12,907 nt of DNA from Candidatus Zipacnadia bacterium (GTDB lineage: Bacteria; Armatimonadota; Zipacnadia; Zipacnadales; Zipacnadaceae). Made by a program: the position numbers and the translations under genes. The notes under the pieces are model-generated. The model was not told where the DNA came from and made no database searches. It worked only from the letters and a program-made list of their open reading frames with translations. Of the stretch, positions 1 to 6,656 are shown piece by piece (position 1 is the stretch's first letter; every line of letters starts with the position of its first letter). The stretch is from contig JALGTI010000055.1 of NCBI GenBank assembly GCA_029821455.1, forward strand, positions 1 to 12,907, given 5' to 3'.

Positions 1-962
1 CCCAGTTCGGTCACATCAATGGTTGTCCAGTCCATAGCGACCCGTCCGATGACGGGCACACGCTGACCTTGTAGCAGCACCTCACCCCGATTGGATAGCC
101 GCCTATCATACCCGTCGGCATAACCCAGGGGCAACAGCGCGATGGTGGTCGGCTTCTCGGCGACGAATGTCCCGTCATAGCCCACACAATCGCCCGGCTG
201 CAGCCGCTTGACCAGCGCGACCCTGGCTTTCAGGGCGATTGCCTGCGTCATAGTCGGCATATAGCTGCCATGAGGGTTGCGCGGCAGCCCGTACAGCAGC
301 ACACCCGGCCGCACTGCATCCAGCCAGGCCTCCGGATAGCGGACTATGGCGGCGCTGTTGGCCGCGTGCTTGAGGGGGATGCACCGGCCAAAGGTCGCCT
401 CAGCCACGGCCACTGCCTGCTTGAACCGGGCTAACTGGTCAAGAGTGAAGCGTGGATCGGTCAGGGCGTTGGCAAAGTGGGTGAAAGCACCGGCGATCTC
501 AATGCCATCGAGTCGCGGAAGATGGCTGCAAAGCTCCTCGACCTCTTCGGGCTGCGCCCCGTGGCGGCACATCCCGCTGTCAATCTTCAGGTGAATTGGA
601 ACCGCACGCCCCAGTTTGGTGCCAACCTCGGAAACAGCCTCGGCCTCGGCAATGGTACTAATGGCAAGGGTGATGTCATTCTGGACAGCGGTTTCCATCG
701 CGTCACGAGGCACCGGCCCCAGCACCAGAATTGGCACAGACATCCCGGCCTCGCGTAGCTCCAGGGCCTCTTCGATGAGGGCTACGGCCAGCATAAAGGC
801 GCCGTTATCCACTATCACCTTTGAGACCTCGACCGCTCCGTGGCCATACGCATTGGCCTTCACGACAGCGATGAGGCCAATCTGTTGCCCCAGTACCGCC
901 TTGATGTTACGTACATTGTCCGCGATGGCCTGCAGGTTGATTTCCAGGTAGGCCGGACGCAC
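1..962 (-). CDS. alr: Alanine racemase, C-terminus cut by window edge
   Basis: PLP-dependent racemase converting L-alanine to D-alanine for peptidoglycan, in the cytosol. About 320 residues are visible; family members are usually about 370, so roughly the last 50 lie off the left edge. The N-terminal barrel has the PLP-lysine motif VVKANAYGHG with Lys35. It is followed by a barrel-strand motif LKIDSGMCRHG. The C-terminal part holds GYDGTF with Tyr262, matching the second catalytic base, then LPLGYADGY and GRVAMDWTTIDVT, all typical of Alr. I chose the GTG at 962..960: AAGGA lies 9 bases upstream and the protein then begins MRPAYLEINL, the usual Alr N-terminus. No ATG fits. The gene has its own promoter in the 101-base gap after the upstream gene, so it need not depend on read-through. 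Family assignment is firm; whether it is biosynthetic or catabolic cannot be told. Confidence 0.96.
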   Translation of the reverse strand, partial: MRPAYLEINLQAIADNVRNIKAVLGQQIGLIAVVKANAYGHGAVEVSKVIVDNGAFMLAVALIEEALELREAGMSVPILVLGPVPRDAMETAVQNDITLAISTIAEAEAVSEVGTKLGRAVPIHLKIDSGMCRHGAQPEEVEELCSHLPRLDGIEIAGAFTHFANALTDPRFTLDQLARFKQAVAVAEATFGRCIPLKHAANSAAIVRYPEAWLDAVRPGVLLYGLPRNPHGSYMPTMTQAIALKARVALVKRLQPGDCVGYDGTFVAEKPTTIALLPLGYADGYDRRLSNRGEVLLQGQRVPVIGRVAMDWTTIDVTEL

Positions 963-1012
963 GCCGGAATATCCTTCTCTCGCGACAAGAACCCGGGATG
1001 AGGCGCTGAAGC

Positions 1013-1042
1013 ATTGTAGTCAGCCGCTGCCGGGCGTGTCAA
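1013..1042 (-). promoter_or_regulatory. Sigma70-type promoter for alr
   Basis: On the minus strand a perfect -35 TTGACA (1042..1037) is followed after 18 bases by TACAAT (1018..1013), one mismatch from the -10 consensus. Transcription would start near 1006, giving a leader of about 45 bases before the GTG of alr. It begins just past the stop codon of the upstream membrane-protein gene. Seen directly in sequence; activity is inferred. Confidence 0.75.
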
Positions 1043-1063
1043 GGTAAAGACGGTGACAAGAGC

Positions 1064-1978
1064 TTACTGAACAGGGTGGTTGCTGTGGCGCTGATGAGGT
1101 GGGAGGTTGGCCTCGTACTGCTGCAGGTAGGTAAGCACCTCAGCCGAGGCGACTATGGCCACACCGGTCAGCAAGCCAGCCCATAGCGCTGCCTGACAAT
1201 AGAGCTGCTCGGCCAGCATCGTCCTGACGACATACCAGATGCTCAGCAGCGCTATGAGGCCCAGAGATGCAACGGCCAGGCACGACCCAGCGGCCGGCTG
1301 TTCCAGGGGAAAGCTGCCGGTCAAATCAGTCGGCGGCAGGCCCAGTAATGCCACTTCCTCCGGCTCATCTGTGCCCTGAACCCAGTCCTCAAGGGCTTTG
1401 TAGAGCTGATGGGTCGCCTCTGCCGTCTGGCGTAGTGTACCACCCTCGCGGGAGGCTACCGTGAACGCCCGGCCCGGCTCTGCCGGCGCGTGCCACTGAA
1501 CGAAGATGCGTGGCGGCCCGCCGGTGGGGGGCATCATCTCCAAGCGATCTATTGCCTCCCTGCGCAGCACCCACGAAAAGTTGTCGCCACGGAACACCAG
1601 AACACCGGGGGCCAGGCACAGGAACCCCACATCCCGGTCGGTCTCGCCTTCCCAACTGCGCAGCCCACTGCCCGGTGAGAAGCCGACGAACTGCCACCCC
1701 TCAGCGATTTCGTCGGCCAGCCTGGTTGCCAGATGCCTGCGTAGGGCGGCATTTCCCGCCAGGGGCAGGCGCTCGTGGCACGCCCACAGCAGCATCAACA
1801 CAACCAGGAAGCAAGCCATGGTCAGGATTATTGCCGCAGGCCCCTGCGGCTCGGGAAGCACGTACGTCAAGAGCCCGATGCCGACAAGAAATGGCCCCAC
1901 AGCCGACGCCAACAGCACCAGCGCGACAACGATCCGCAGGCGCCGCTTAAACCTCGAATTGAACAGCGTTGCTGTCAT
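1064..1978 (-). CDS. Four-helix membrane protein of unknown function
   Basis: I do not recognise a named family for this 304-residue protein. Two hydrophobic helices lie near the N-terminus (about residues 16-40 and 47-67) after a basic start (RFKRRLR), and two more at about 231-252 and 260-285. Between them is a soluble, probably cytosolic domain of about 160 residues. Its stretch GVLVFRGDNFSWVLRREAID (about 125-144) resembles strands of bacterial PH-like domains, a weak fold guess only. The start is moved to the ATG at 1978: GGAGG sits 5 bases before it. An in-frame TTG at 1990 would put that ribosome site inside or beside the start codon. The gene lies between the DUF2330 gene (206 bases upstream) and alr (101 bases downstream), all on the minus strand. 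Its leader contains competing hairpins that may regulate it. Confidence 0.7.
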   Translation of the reverse strand: MTATLFNSRFKRRLRIVVALVLLASAVGPFLVGIGLLTYVLPEPQGPAAIILTMACFLVVLMLLWACHERLPLAGNAALRRHLATRLADEIAEGWQFVGFSPGSGLRSWEGETDRDVGFLCLAPGVLVFRGDNFSWVLRREAIDRLEMMPPTGGPPRIFVQWHAPAEPGRAFTVASREGGTLRQTAEATHQLYKALEDWVQGTDEPEEVALLGLPPTDLTGSFPLEQPAAGSCLAVASLGLIALLSIWYVVRTMLAEQLYCQAALWAGLLTGVAIVASAEVLTYLQQYEANLPPHQRHSNHPVQ

Positions 1979-1983
1979 CAATG

Positions 1984-1988
1984 CCTCC
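1984..1988 (-). promoter_or_regulatory. Ribosome binding site that sets the start of the 304-residue membrane protein
   Basis: GGAGG on the minus strand, with a 5-base spacer to the ATG at 1978..1976. It overlaps the region directly after the alternative TTG (1990..1988), so it can only serve the downstream ATG. Confidence 0.75.
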
Positions 1989-2014
1989 AAGCTAACCGTA
2001 ACCGCGCGCTCAAC

Positions 2015-2059
2015 TACAAGCCGGCCGCCGGCTCGCGCTTGTATCTTTCTCCGGCTTGT
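2015..2059 (-). other. Leader with mutually exclusive hairpins
   Basis: Read on the minus strand, four segments occur in order: A, ACAAGCCGG (2059..2051); B, TACAAGC (2043..2037); C, AGCCGG (2033..2028); D, CCGGCTTGTA (2024..2015). D can pair perfectly with A (9 bp), with B (7 bp) or with C (6 bp, 3-base loop), but only with one at a time. The element ends 36 bases before the ATG of the membrane-protein gene at 1978. No U-tract follows, so it is not a standard terminator. A leader switch, a protein site or simple duplication of a short repeat are all possible. Confidence 0.45.
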
Positions 2060-2184
2060 GGCAGGGACCTCTGTTGCGAATGCTTACGTCTGCGGGCTAG
2101 CCGTATCCCCGGCCGGAGATCGGGCTGCTCTTCCATTAGGGATAGCGATACAACGGGGCCGATTGAGAGGGGAGACATCGCTGT

Positions 2185-3387
2185 TCAAATAATGAGCAAA
2201 GCAATGACCGCAGCCGCCAGCAGCGCCCGGATCAGCTTGTCGCGGTCGCCAGAGGCAATCCCCAGGACACAACCAAGGACCAGCAGCAGCCCAACCACAG
2301 CCAGGCGCACGCGGCCATCGCCGAGGGAAGCCGTAGCCACCCAGACCTCAAAGCTTTCATCAGAGGGGGCCTGCGCGAGCCCAACGTCTTCCTGCATCTC
2401 ATCCGGCTGCAGATAGGTGCGCAGGCGGGTGAGGTAGAACGTGCCCTCTCCCACACCCAGGTCTGTGGCGTGAGCGTTGGCTAGATAGCGGGGCAGTTCG
2501 CCAGCGTACTCCACCAGCAGCGAGCCGGCCCCAGCTTCAGCCAGGCTGTTACGGAATTCTCTCTCATAATACTCCGCGAAGTCCCCACCCTTGAAGGGGG
2601 AGCTCAGTTTGACCTCCTGGGTATTGAAGTTGTGTGAAATCACCCGGTGGCGGTGAATCACGTATAGCAGGACCTCGACCTCTGCCTTGCTGCTGGCCGC
2701 CGATATGCGCAGGGGGAAGACTGGCTCAGGGGTATCGAACCGCAGCCGCAAGGGGTCCATCTCGTCTCCCTCATATTGGCCGTCGCCCAGGCCCGGGGGA
2801 TCTACGGGATTGCCGTCTTGTCGCCTGGCGGGATTGATTTTGGCGGCCACGAAGAACCACGCCTTGCCCACATAGTAGTCCAGTTCGCCCTGATGCCCGG
2901 CAGGATACGCGTAGCCGTTGTTGTTCAGCCACGTTACCAGGTCCGAACTCTCCCCCGCCGAGAGGATGGCAACCTCGTAGTCGTCAACGTGTAGTGTATC
3001 CCAGACGTTGACCGATCCGAACTGTTGCGTCCGCGCACCGCCACCACACCCGACTATCAGGCCGCCATTGTATCCGTAGGGCCCCCAGACGTGTGGTTCG
3101 GTCAGATAGTACAGGTCATCAAAGATGGACGCATCAGCAGTGGCTATATCGCCGGCCATCACCCGCACCGGGGTGGGTATCACCCACGCAAAGTTGGCAC
3201 TGTCACCTTCGTATGTGGTCTGCAGAATCAGGGTCTCGCGTCCACTGTCAAAGACGACCACAGCACGCTGGTCGGCAGAGGCAGCGCTGCCGGCAAATGT
3301 CGGGAACATCCCGCCATCCGCCCAGGCAACCTGCCCCATACCTAGCAAACACGCCACCAGCAGCACACCACGGCTCATATAACTCAT
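2185..3387 (-). CDS. DUF2330 family secreted, membrane-anchored protein
   Basis: Function unknown; best matched to DUF2330 by the N-terminal region. There the mature protein starts with a conserved Asp-Gly-Gly and runs through SADQRAVVVFDSGRETLILQ to NFAWVIPTP (about residues 37-72). A late LTRLRTYLQPDEMQEDV (about 319-335) also fits. Residues 1-23 form a signal peptide ending AWA before Asp24, so the body is exported. The C-terminus has two hydrophobic helices separated by a charged turn, SGDRDK (about 361-378 and 387-400), so the protein is probably anchored in the inner membrane by its tail. The ATG at 3387 has GAGGAG 9 bases upstream; a second ATG at 3378 would remove only three residues. 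It is transcribed away from the pilin-like gene, and the unrecognised membrane-protein gene follows it on the same strand. Confidence 0.8.
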   Translation of the reverse strand: MSYMSRGVLLVACLLGMGQVAWADGGMFPTFAGSAASADQRAVVVFDSGRETLILQTTYEGDSANFAWVIPTPVRVMAGDIATADASIFDDLYYLTEPHVWGPYGYNGGLIVGCGGGARTQQFGSVNVWDTLHVDDYEVAILSAGESSDLVTWLNNNGYAYPAGHQGELDYYVGKAWFFVAAKINPARRQDGNPVDPPGLGDGQYEGDEMDPLRLRFDTPEPVFPLRISAASSKAEVEVLLYVIHRHRVISHNFNTQEVKLSSPFKGGDFAEYYEREFRNSLAEAGAGSLLVEYAGELPRYLANAHATDLGVGEGTFYLTRLRTYLQPDEMQEDVGLAQAPSDESFEVWVATASLGDGRVRLAVVGLLLVLGCVLGIASGDRDKLIRALLAAAVIALLII

Positions 3388-3637
3388 AGTCCTCCACTCC
3401 TCGGTTGTTAGGACTGTTGCGAGGCTGTTCGGGTTCCATCGTCAAACGACTTAGGGTAAGTTAAGCCATTCATCTACGAATAGACAGACTGTGCGCCCGC
3501 TGGCAGAAGCAGTCACGCGCCCGGTATGGATACAGAGGGCCACGCCAGGCCATCAACTCCTCCCCCGTTGCGAACGAACCTTGGCCATCAATAATTGGGC
3601 CTGGTGACCTAAAATCGTGCCGCATGCCTAACTGCGC

Positions 3638-3665
3638 TTGACATACGGCATCCTGATGGTATAAT
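3638..3665 (+). promoter_or_regulatory. Near-perfect extended -10 sigma70 promoter of the pilin-like gene
   Basis: Consensus TTGACA (3638..3643), a 16-base spacer, and consensus TATAAT (3660..3665) preceded by the extended -10 TGG (3657..3659). Transcription would begin near 3672, about 61 bases before the GTG start. The ATG at 3664 lies inside the -10 box and so cannot be the translation start of this transcript. Such a close match suggests strong constitutive expression. Confidence 0.85.
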
Positions 3666-3690
3666 GAGCTTAGGCAGTCGGTCGTCAGTT

Positions 3691-3709
3691 CTCCAGTTGA
3701 CACCTGGAG
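3691..3709 (+). other. Stem-loop in the 5' untranslated region of the pilin-like gene
   Basis: CTCCAG (3691..3696) and CTGGAG (3704..3709) form a 6-bp stem with a 7-base loop. It sits about 20 bases after the predicted transcription start and 23 bases before the GTG. It may stabilise the messenger RNA; no U-tract follows, so it is not a terminator. Confidence 0.4.
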
Positions 3710-3732
3710 CAAGTAAGAGAGGGTGGACCATA

Positions 3733-4431
3733 GTGCGATACGCCAACCGTGGTTTCACGCTAATTGAGTTGCTGGTGGTGATCACCATCATCGCTATCCT
3801 GGCGGCGATCCTTTTCCCTGTGTTTGCCCGCACCAAGGAAAAGGCAAAGCAGACGGCCTGCCTGTCTAATATGAAACAGCTTGGCCAGGCCTTCAATATG
3901 TATCGGAATGACTACGACGGCTTTATGCCCTATATGGCCCTAGTGGGCTGGGATAACTACTCCGGAAGCTGGGTTTACTATCGCTGGGTACACGCCATAT
4001 TTGAGTACGTGATGAACAATGATATCTATGCGTGTCCCAGCCAGCCGGTATTTGTGGATGCCAACTCGCGACCGACCCTCAACTCACCTTTGCCGGAGAC
4101 ATCCTACTTCTACTGTTCCTACTATATGACCGACCTTGCTGAGACTAATGTCAAGGATGTCTCCAAGACCATAATCCTGATGGATGGTTGGTACTTCAGG
4201 TACGGCGGCGGCACCAACGGGGTTAACTATCCGATGTTCTGGGCCAACCTGGCTGATGCCCAGTACATGGCCGACTGGGTCAACTGGCGCATCACTCCCT
4301 ACTACGTTGACAGCATCATACTCGATGCAATGCACCGGCATAATGGCCGGGTCAATGTCAGCTACTACGATGGACATTGCAAGTCAGTGAAGTCGGCCAG
4401 GCCACAGGACTTCACCCCCGCACTGGACTAA
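3733..4431 (+). CDS. Type IV pilin-like protein with H-X9-DG C-terminus
   Basis: A prepilin-type protein of 232 residues. The leader is MRYANRG. Prepilin peptidase should cut after Gly7, leaving methylated Phe8; Glu12 is the conserved Glu+5. A long hydrophobic helix (about 8-32) follows, then KEKAKQTACLSNMKQLGQAF. The C-terminus carries His203, nine residues, then Asp213-Gly214, the H-X9-DG signature of a prepilin-associated family common in Planctomycetota, Verrucomicrobiota and Armatimonadota. Four cysteines (43, 101, 128, 216) could form disulfides. I chose the GTG at 3733, with GAGAGGG about 9 bases upstream and a normal 7-residue leader; the in-frame ATG at 3664 lies in the promoter -10 box. 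No pilus or type II secretion gene is nearby, so it is an orphan here. Its role (pseudopilin, surface fibre or secretion substrate) is unknown. Confidence 0.88.
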   Translation: MRYANRGFTLIELLVVITIIAILAAILFPVFARTKEKAKQTACLSNMKQLGQAFNMYRNDYDGFMPYMALVGWDNYSGSWVYYRWVHAIFEYVMNNDIYACPSQPVFVDANSRPTLNSPLPETSYFYCSYYMTDLAETNVKDVSKTIILMDGWYFRYGGGTNGVNYPMFWANLADAQYMADWVNWRITPYYVDSIILDAMHRHNGRVNVSYYDGHCKSVKSARPQDFTPALD

Positions 4432-4469
4432 CCAGTCGGGTTTGACGTTGCTGGTTGAGGATGGCTCAC

Positions 4470-4493
4470 GGGCCGGGGTCTAGTCCCCGGCCT
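4470..4493 (+). terminator. GC-rich hairpin, probable end of the pilin-like transcript
   Basis: GGCCGGGG (4471..4478) and CCCCGGCC (4485..4492) form an 8-bp stem with loop TCTAGT, extended by a G-T pair at the base. It starts 39 bases after the pilin-like stop codon and is followed by TCAGTTTG, a poor T-tract. Termination is likely but may be incomplete, allowing some read-through into secD. Confidence 0.6.
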
Positions 4494-4556
4494 CAGTTTG
4501 CACCGGAACCCCTCGTTGACTTGCTCGCCTCTGGCAATAAGGAGAAGCAATCTCAA

Positions 4557-6596
4557 ATGTCGCCAACCAGGCTGTGGATACTAATCATTATCGCTCTCTT
4601 TGTGGTCTCGGTGTTGGTCGGGTTTGCCCCTATCAGACACCTGCACACCGCGGCCGAAGCACCCGCCCACACCTTCACCTATACCTTCACGGAGCCGCTG
4701 GTCGAGGACCCCGCCGACCTGGATGCCAAGGCCGAGGAGATTAGGGCGCTGCTAATCTCAGGGGGCATGGCGGAGGACGATATTGAGTATGTCCAGTTCC
4801 TCAACGACGACCCCACGCGCCTGGAAGTCGAGACCTACGCCACCAGGTATGAGGAGTCAGAGCGCTTCTTTAGCACCATCACACAGGCCCTGCGAGCCGA
4901 GTACCCTGATGTCGCCGGCAGCATGCCCGGTGGCCCGACCGAACGCCCGGTTGCCAAGCTTGGTAACTTCCTGGGCATCTATCCGCTGAAGCCGCAAGTG
5001 CGTCTGGGATTGGACCTGCAAGGCGGTGCCCACGTCGTACTCCAGTGCCTGCCGGAGACTGTGATGATTTTCGAGAGTGATGAAGACAAGCCGATGGCAG
5101 AATTCGCCCCGGCGGAGGAGGCTGAGAGCGAAGAGGCCGCCGGCTGGCAACCGAAGCACACCAAGGAGAGCCTGGCTCGCAGCGTGCAAGCCGAACTGCT
5201 GCGCCGCGGAGCTAGTGAGAAGGGGCTGAAGGTCCAGGTGGTGGCGCCCTATCGCATCCGGGTGGTCACCCGCGCCGAAAACGACCAGGAGGTCAAGCGG
5301 CAGAAAAGCGCTGTACAGAAGTTGCTGGCTGACACCTATCCCGACCTGACAATCAAAGCCGAGGTAGCTTCTAGCATCTTCGTCAAGGGTGGAGCCTTCG
5401 GCGAGCGTACCGCCGACAAGGTGCTCAATATCATTAGCCGCCGCCTTTACGAGATGAGCGAGATACGGGAGCCGATTACCCAGGTGCAGGGCAACGACCG
5501 CATCATCGTGGAGCTGCCCGGCGTCAAAAACCCCGAAGATGTCAAGCGCATCCTGCAGGCAACTGCTATCCTTAAGTTCGTGTTGATCCCGGCACGCTAC
5601 GAGGATACAAGCCCGGGCGACGACCTGTACGACGAATGGCGAGACAAACAGACCAGCGAAATTGTCAGTTGGGAGCGGGTGCTGTCAGAGTCCATAACCG
5701 AGTTCGCCGGTAGTGACCTCAAGAGCACCGCCGCGGTCCACCCCGGACGGCAGAACGACTGGGCCGTGGGCTTTGAGTTACGGGATGACAAGAAGCAGGA
5801 GTTCGCCGAGTTCACCCGGCGTAATGTTGGCCGCTTTATGGCAATCGTGCTGGATGACCAGTGCCAGATGGCCCCCGTCATTAGAGAGGAAATTGCTCAC
5901 GGCAGGGGTGAGATCAGTGGAAATATGTCGCTGGATGAGGCCAGAGAATTGAAGCTGCTGCTCAACGCGGGCGCTCTCCCTGTGCCGCTGGAGATCGTGG
6001 AGGACCGCACCGTCAGCGCCACCCTCGGCCAGGATAGCATCCGCCAGAGCCTCAGGGCCGGCCTGCTGGGTCTGGTCGTGATCGCTATCTTTATGATTGC
6101 CTACTATCGGCTACCGGGGGTCCTGGCCAATATCGCCCTGCTGCTGTACGTGTTGATGCTGCTGGCGCTGATAGCGGCTCCCAATGTGCTCAAGGTGTTT
6201 GCGGGGGTTGGATCTGTAACTCTGACCCTGCCGGGCATTGCGGGCATTATCCTCTCCATCGGGATGGCAGTTGACGCCAATGTCATCATCTTTGAGCGCC
6301 TCAAGGAGGAGTTGTGGGCCGGCAAGTCAATGCGCGCTGCTGTGGAGGAGGGTTTCAGCCGCGCCTGGACCGCCATTCTGGACGGCAATGTCACCACTCT
6401 GATCACAGCGGCGGTCCTCTACTTCCTGGGCACCAGCCTGATCAAGAGCTTTGCCGTCACTCTGTTTCTGGGCGTGACTTTGTCGCTGTTCACAGCGGTG
6501 ACCGTAACGCGGTGGCTGGTCACCATAGTGGGCCAGACCCGCCTGGGTGAACGGCTGTCGCTGTATGGCATTGATGAGAAGGACGTGCGCGGCTAG
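4557..6596 (+). CDS. secD: Protein translocase subunit SecD
   Basis: Inner-membrane partner of SecYEG that uses the proton gradient to pull exported proteins through on the periplasmic side. Length is 679 residues, compared with about 615 in E. coli. Helix 1 is at about 7-23. A large periplasmic P1 domain follows, with LGLDLQGGAHV (150-160) and VELPGVKNPEDVKRI (318-332). Five helices make up the C-terminal half, including TLPGIAGIILSIGMAVDANV with Asp573, equivalent to the essential intramembrane Asp of SecD. An acidic, Glu/Ala-rich low-complexity insert lies at about 173-194. I start at the ATG at 4557, with AAGGAG 12 bases upstream, slightly far. An in-frame TTG at 4455 would add 34 residues encoded across the hairpin at 4470..4493 and place a non-family extension before helix 1. 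secF follows after 60 bases; no yajC is present upstream. Confidence 0.97.
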   Translation: MSPTRLWILIIIALFVVSVLVGFAPIRHLHTAAEAPAHTFTYTFTEPLVEDPADLDAKAEEIRALLISGGMAEDDIEYVQFLNDDPTRLEVETYATRYEESERFFSTITQALRAEYPDVAGSMPGGPTERPVAKLGNFLGIYPLKPQVRLGLDLQGGAHVVLQCLPETVMIFESDEDKPMAEFAPAEEAESEEAAGWQPKHTKESLARSVQAELLRRGASEKGLKVQVVAPYRIRVVTRAENDQEVKRQKSAVQKLLADTYPDLTIKAEVASSIFVKGGAFGERTADKVLNIISRRLYEMSEIREPITQVQGNDRIIVELPGVKNPEDVKRILQATAILKFVLIPARYEDTSPGDDLYDEWRDKQTSEIVSWERVLSESITEFAGSDLKSTAAVHPGRQNDWAVGFELRDDKKQEFAEFTRRNVGRFMAIVLDDQCQMAPVIREEIAHGRGEISGNMSLDEARELKLLLNAGALPVPLEIVEDRTVSATLGQDSIRQSLRAGLLGLVVIAIFMIAYYRLPGVLANIALLLYVLMLLALIAAPNVLKVFAGVGSVTLTLPGIAGIILSIGMAVDANVIIFERLKEELWAGKSMRAAVEEGFSRAWTAILDGNVTTLITAAVLYFLGTSLIKSFAVTLFLGVTLSLFTAVTVTRWLVTIVGQTRLGERLSLYGIDEKDVRG

Positions 6597-6656
6597 CCGA
6601 GCCGCCGGCTGGCACCAGGTGTAACATACATAGGCCTTGAGGAGGCTAATTGGAAC

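Larger units (their letters stand above)
3388..3732. other. 345-base divergent intergenic region
   Basis: This separates the DUF2330 gene (leftward) from the pilin-like gene (rightward). It holds the strong rightward promoter at 3638..3665 and a 5' untranslated region with a small stem-loop (3691..3709). On the leftward side I see no convincing hexamer pair for the DUF2330 gene. A 9-base direct repeat GGCCATCAA occurs at 3548 and 3583, 35 bases apart, of unknown meaning. I find no believable small gene. Confidence 0.6.

Noticed and set aside
1988..1990. TTG as start of the 304-residue membrane protein
   Set aside because: The only good ribosome site, GGAGG at 1984..1988, overlaps it and fits the ATG at 1978 instead.
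1506..2416. Long plus-strand open frames of 228 and 213 codons opposite the two left membrane-protein genes
   Set aside because: They are antisense to or straddle well-supported minus-strand genes, are Arg/Ser/Pro-rich, show no domain and lack ribosome sites; typical shadows in GC-rich DNA.
3548..3591. Direct repeat GGCCATCAA (3548..3556 and 3583..3591) as an operator pair; also a 7-bp inverted repeat CCAGGCC/GGCCTGG at 3545 and 3598
   Set aside because: Short, widely spaced and not placed at the promoter elements; could be chance.
3470..3712. 80-codon minus-strand frame in the divergent intergenic region
   Set aside because: It runs through the rightward promoter, has no ribosome site and no recognisable features.
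4783..4989. SecD region before LGLDLQGG as a novel inserted domain
   Set aside because: E. coli SecD also has about 100 residues between helix 1 and this motif, so the layout is normal; only the acidic stretch near residues 173-194 is unusual.
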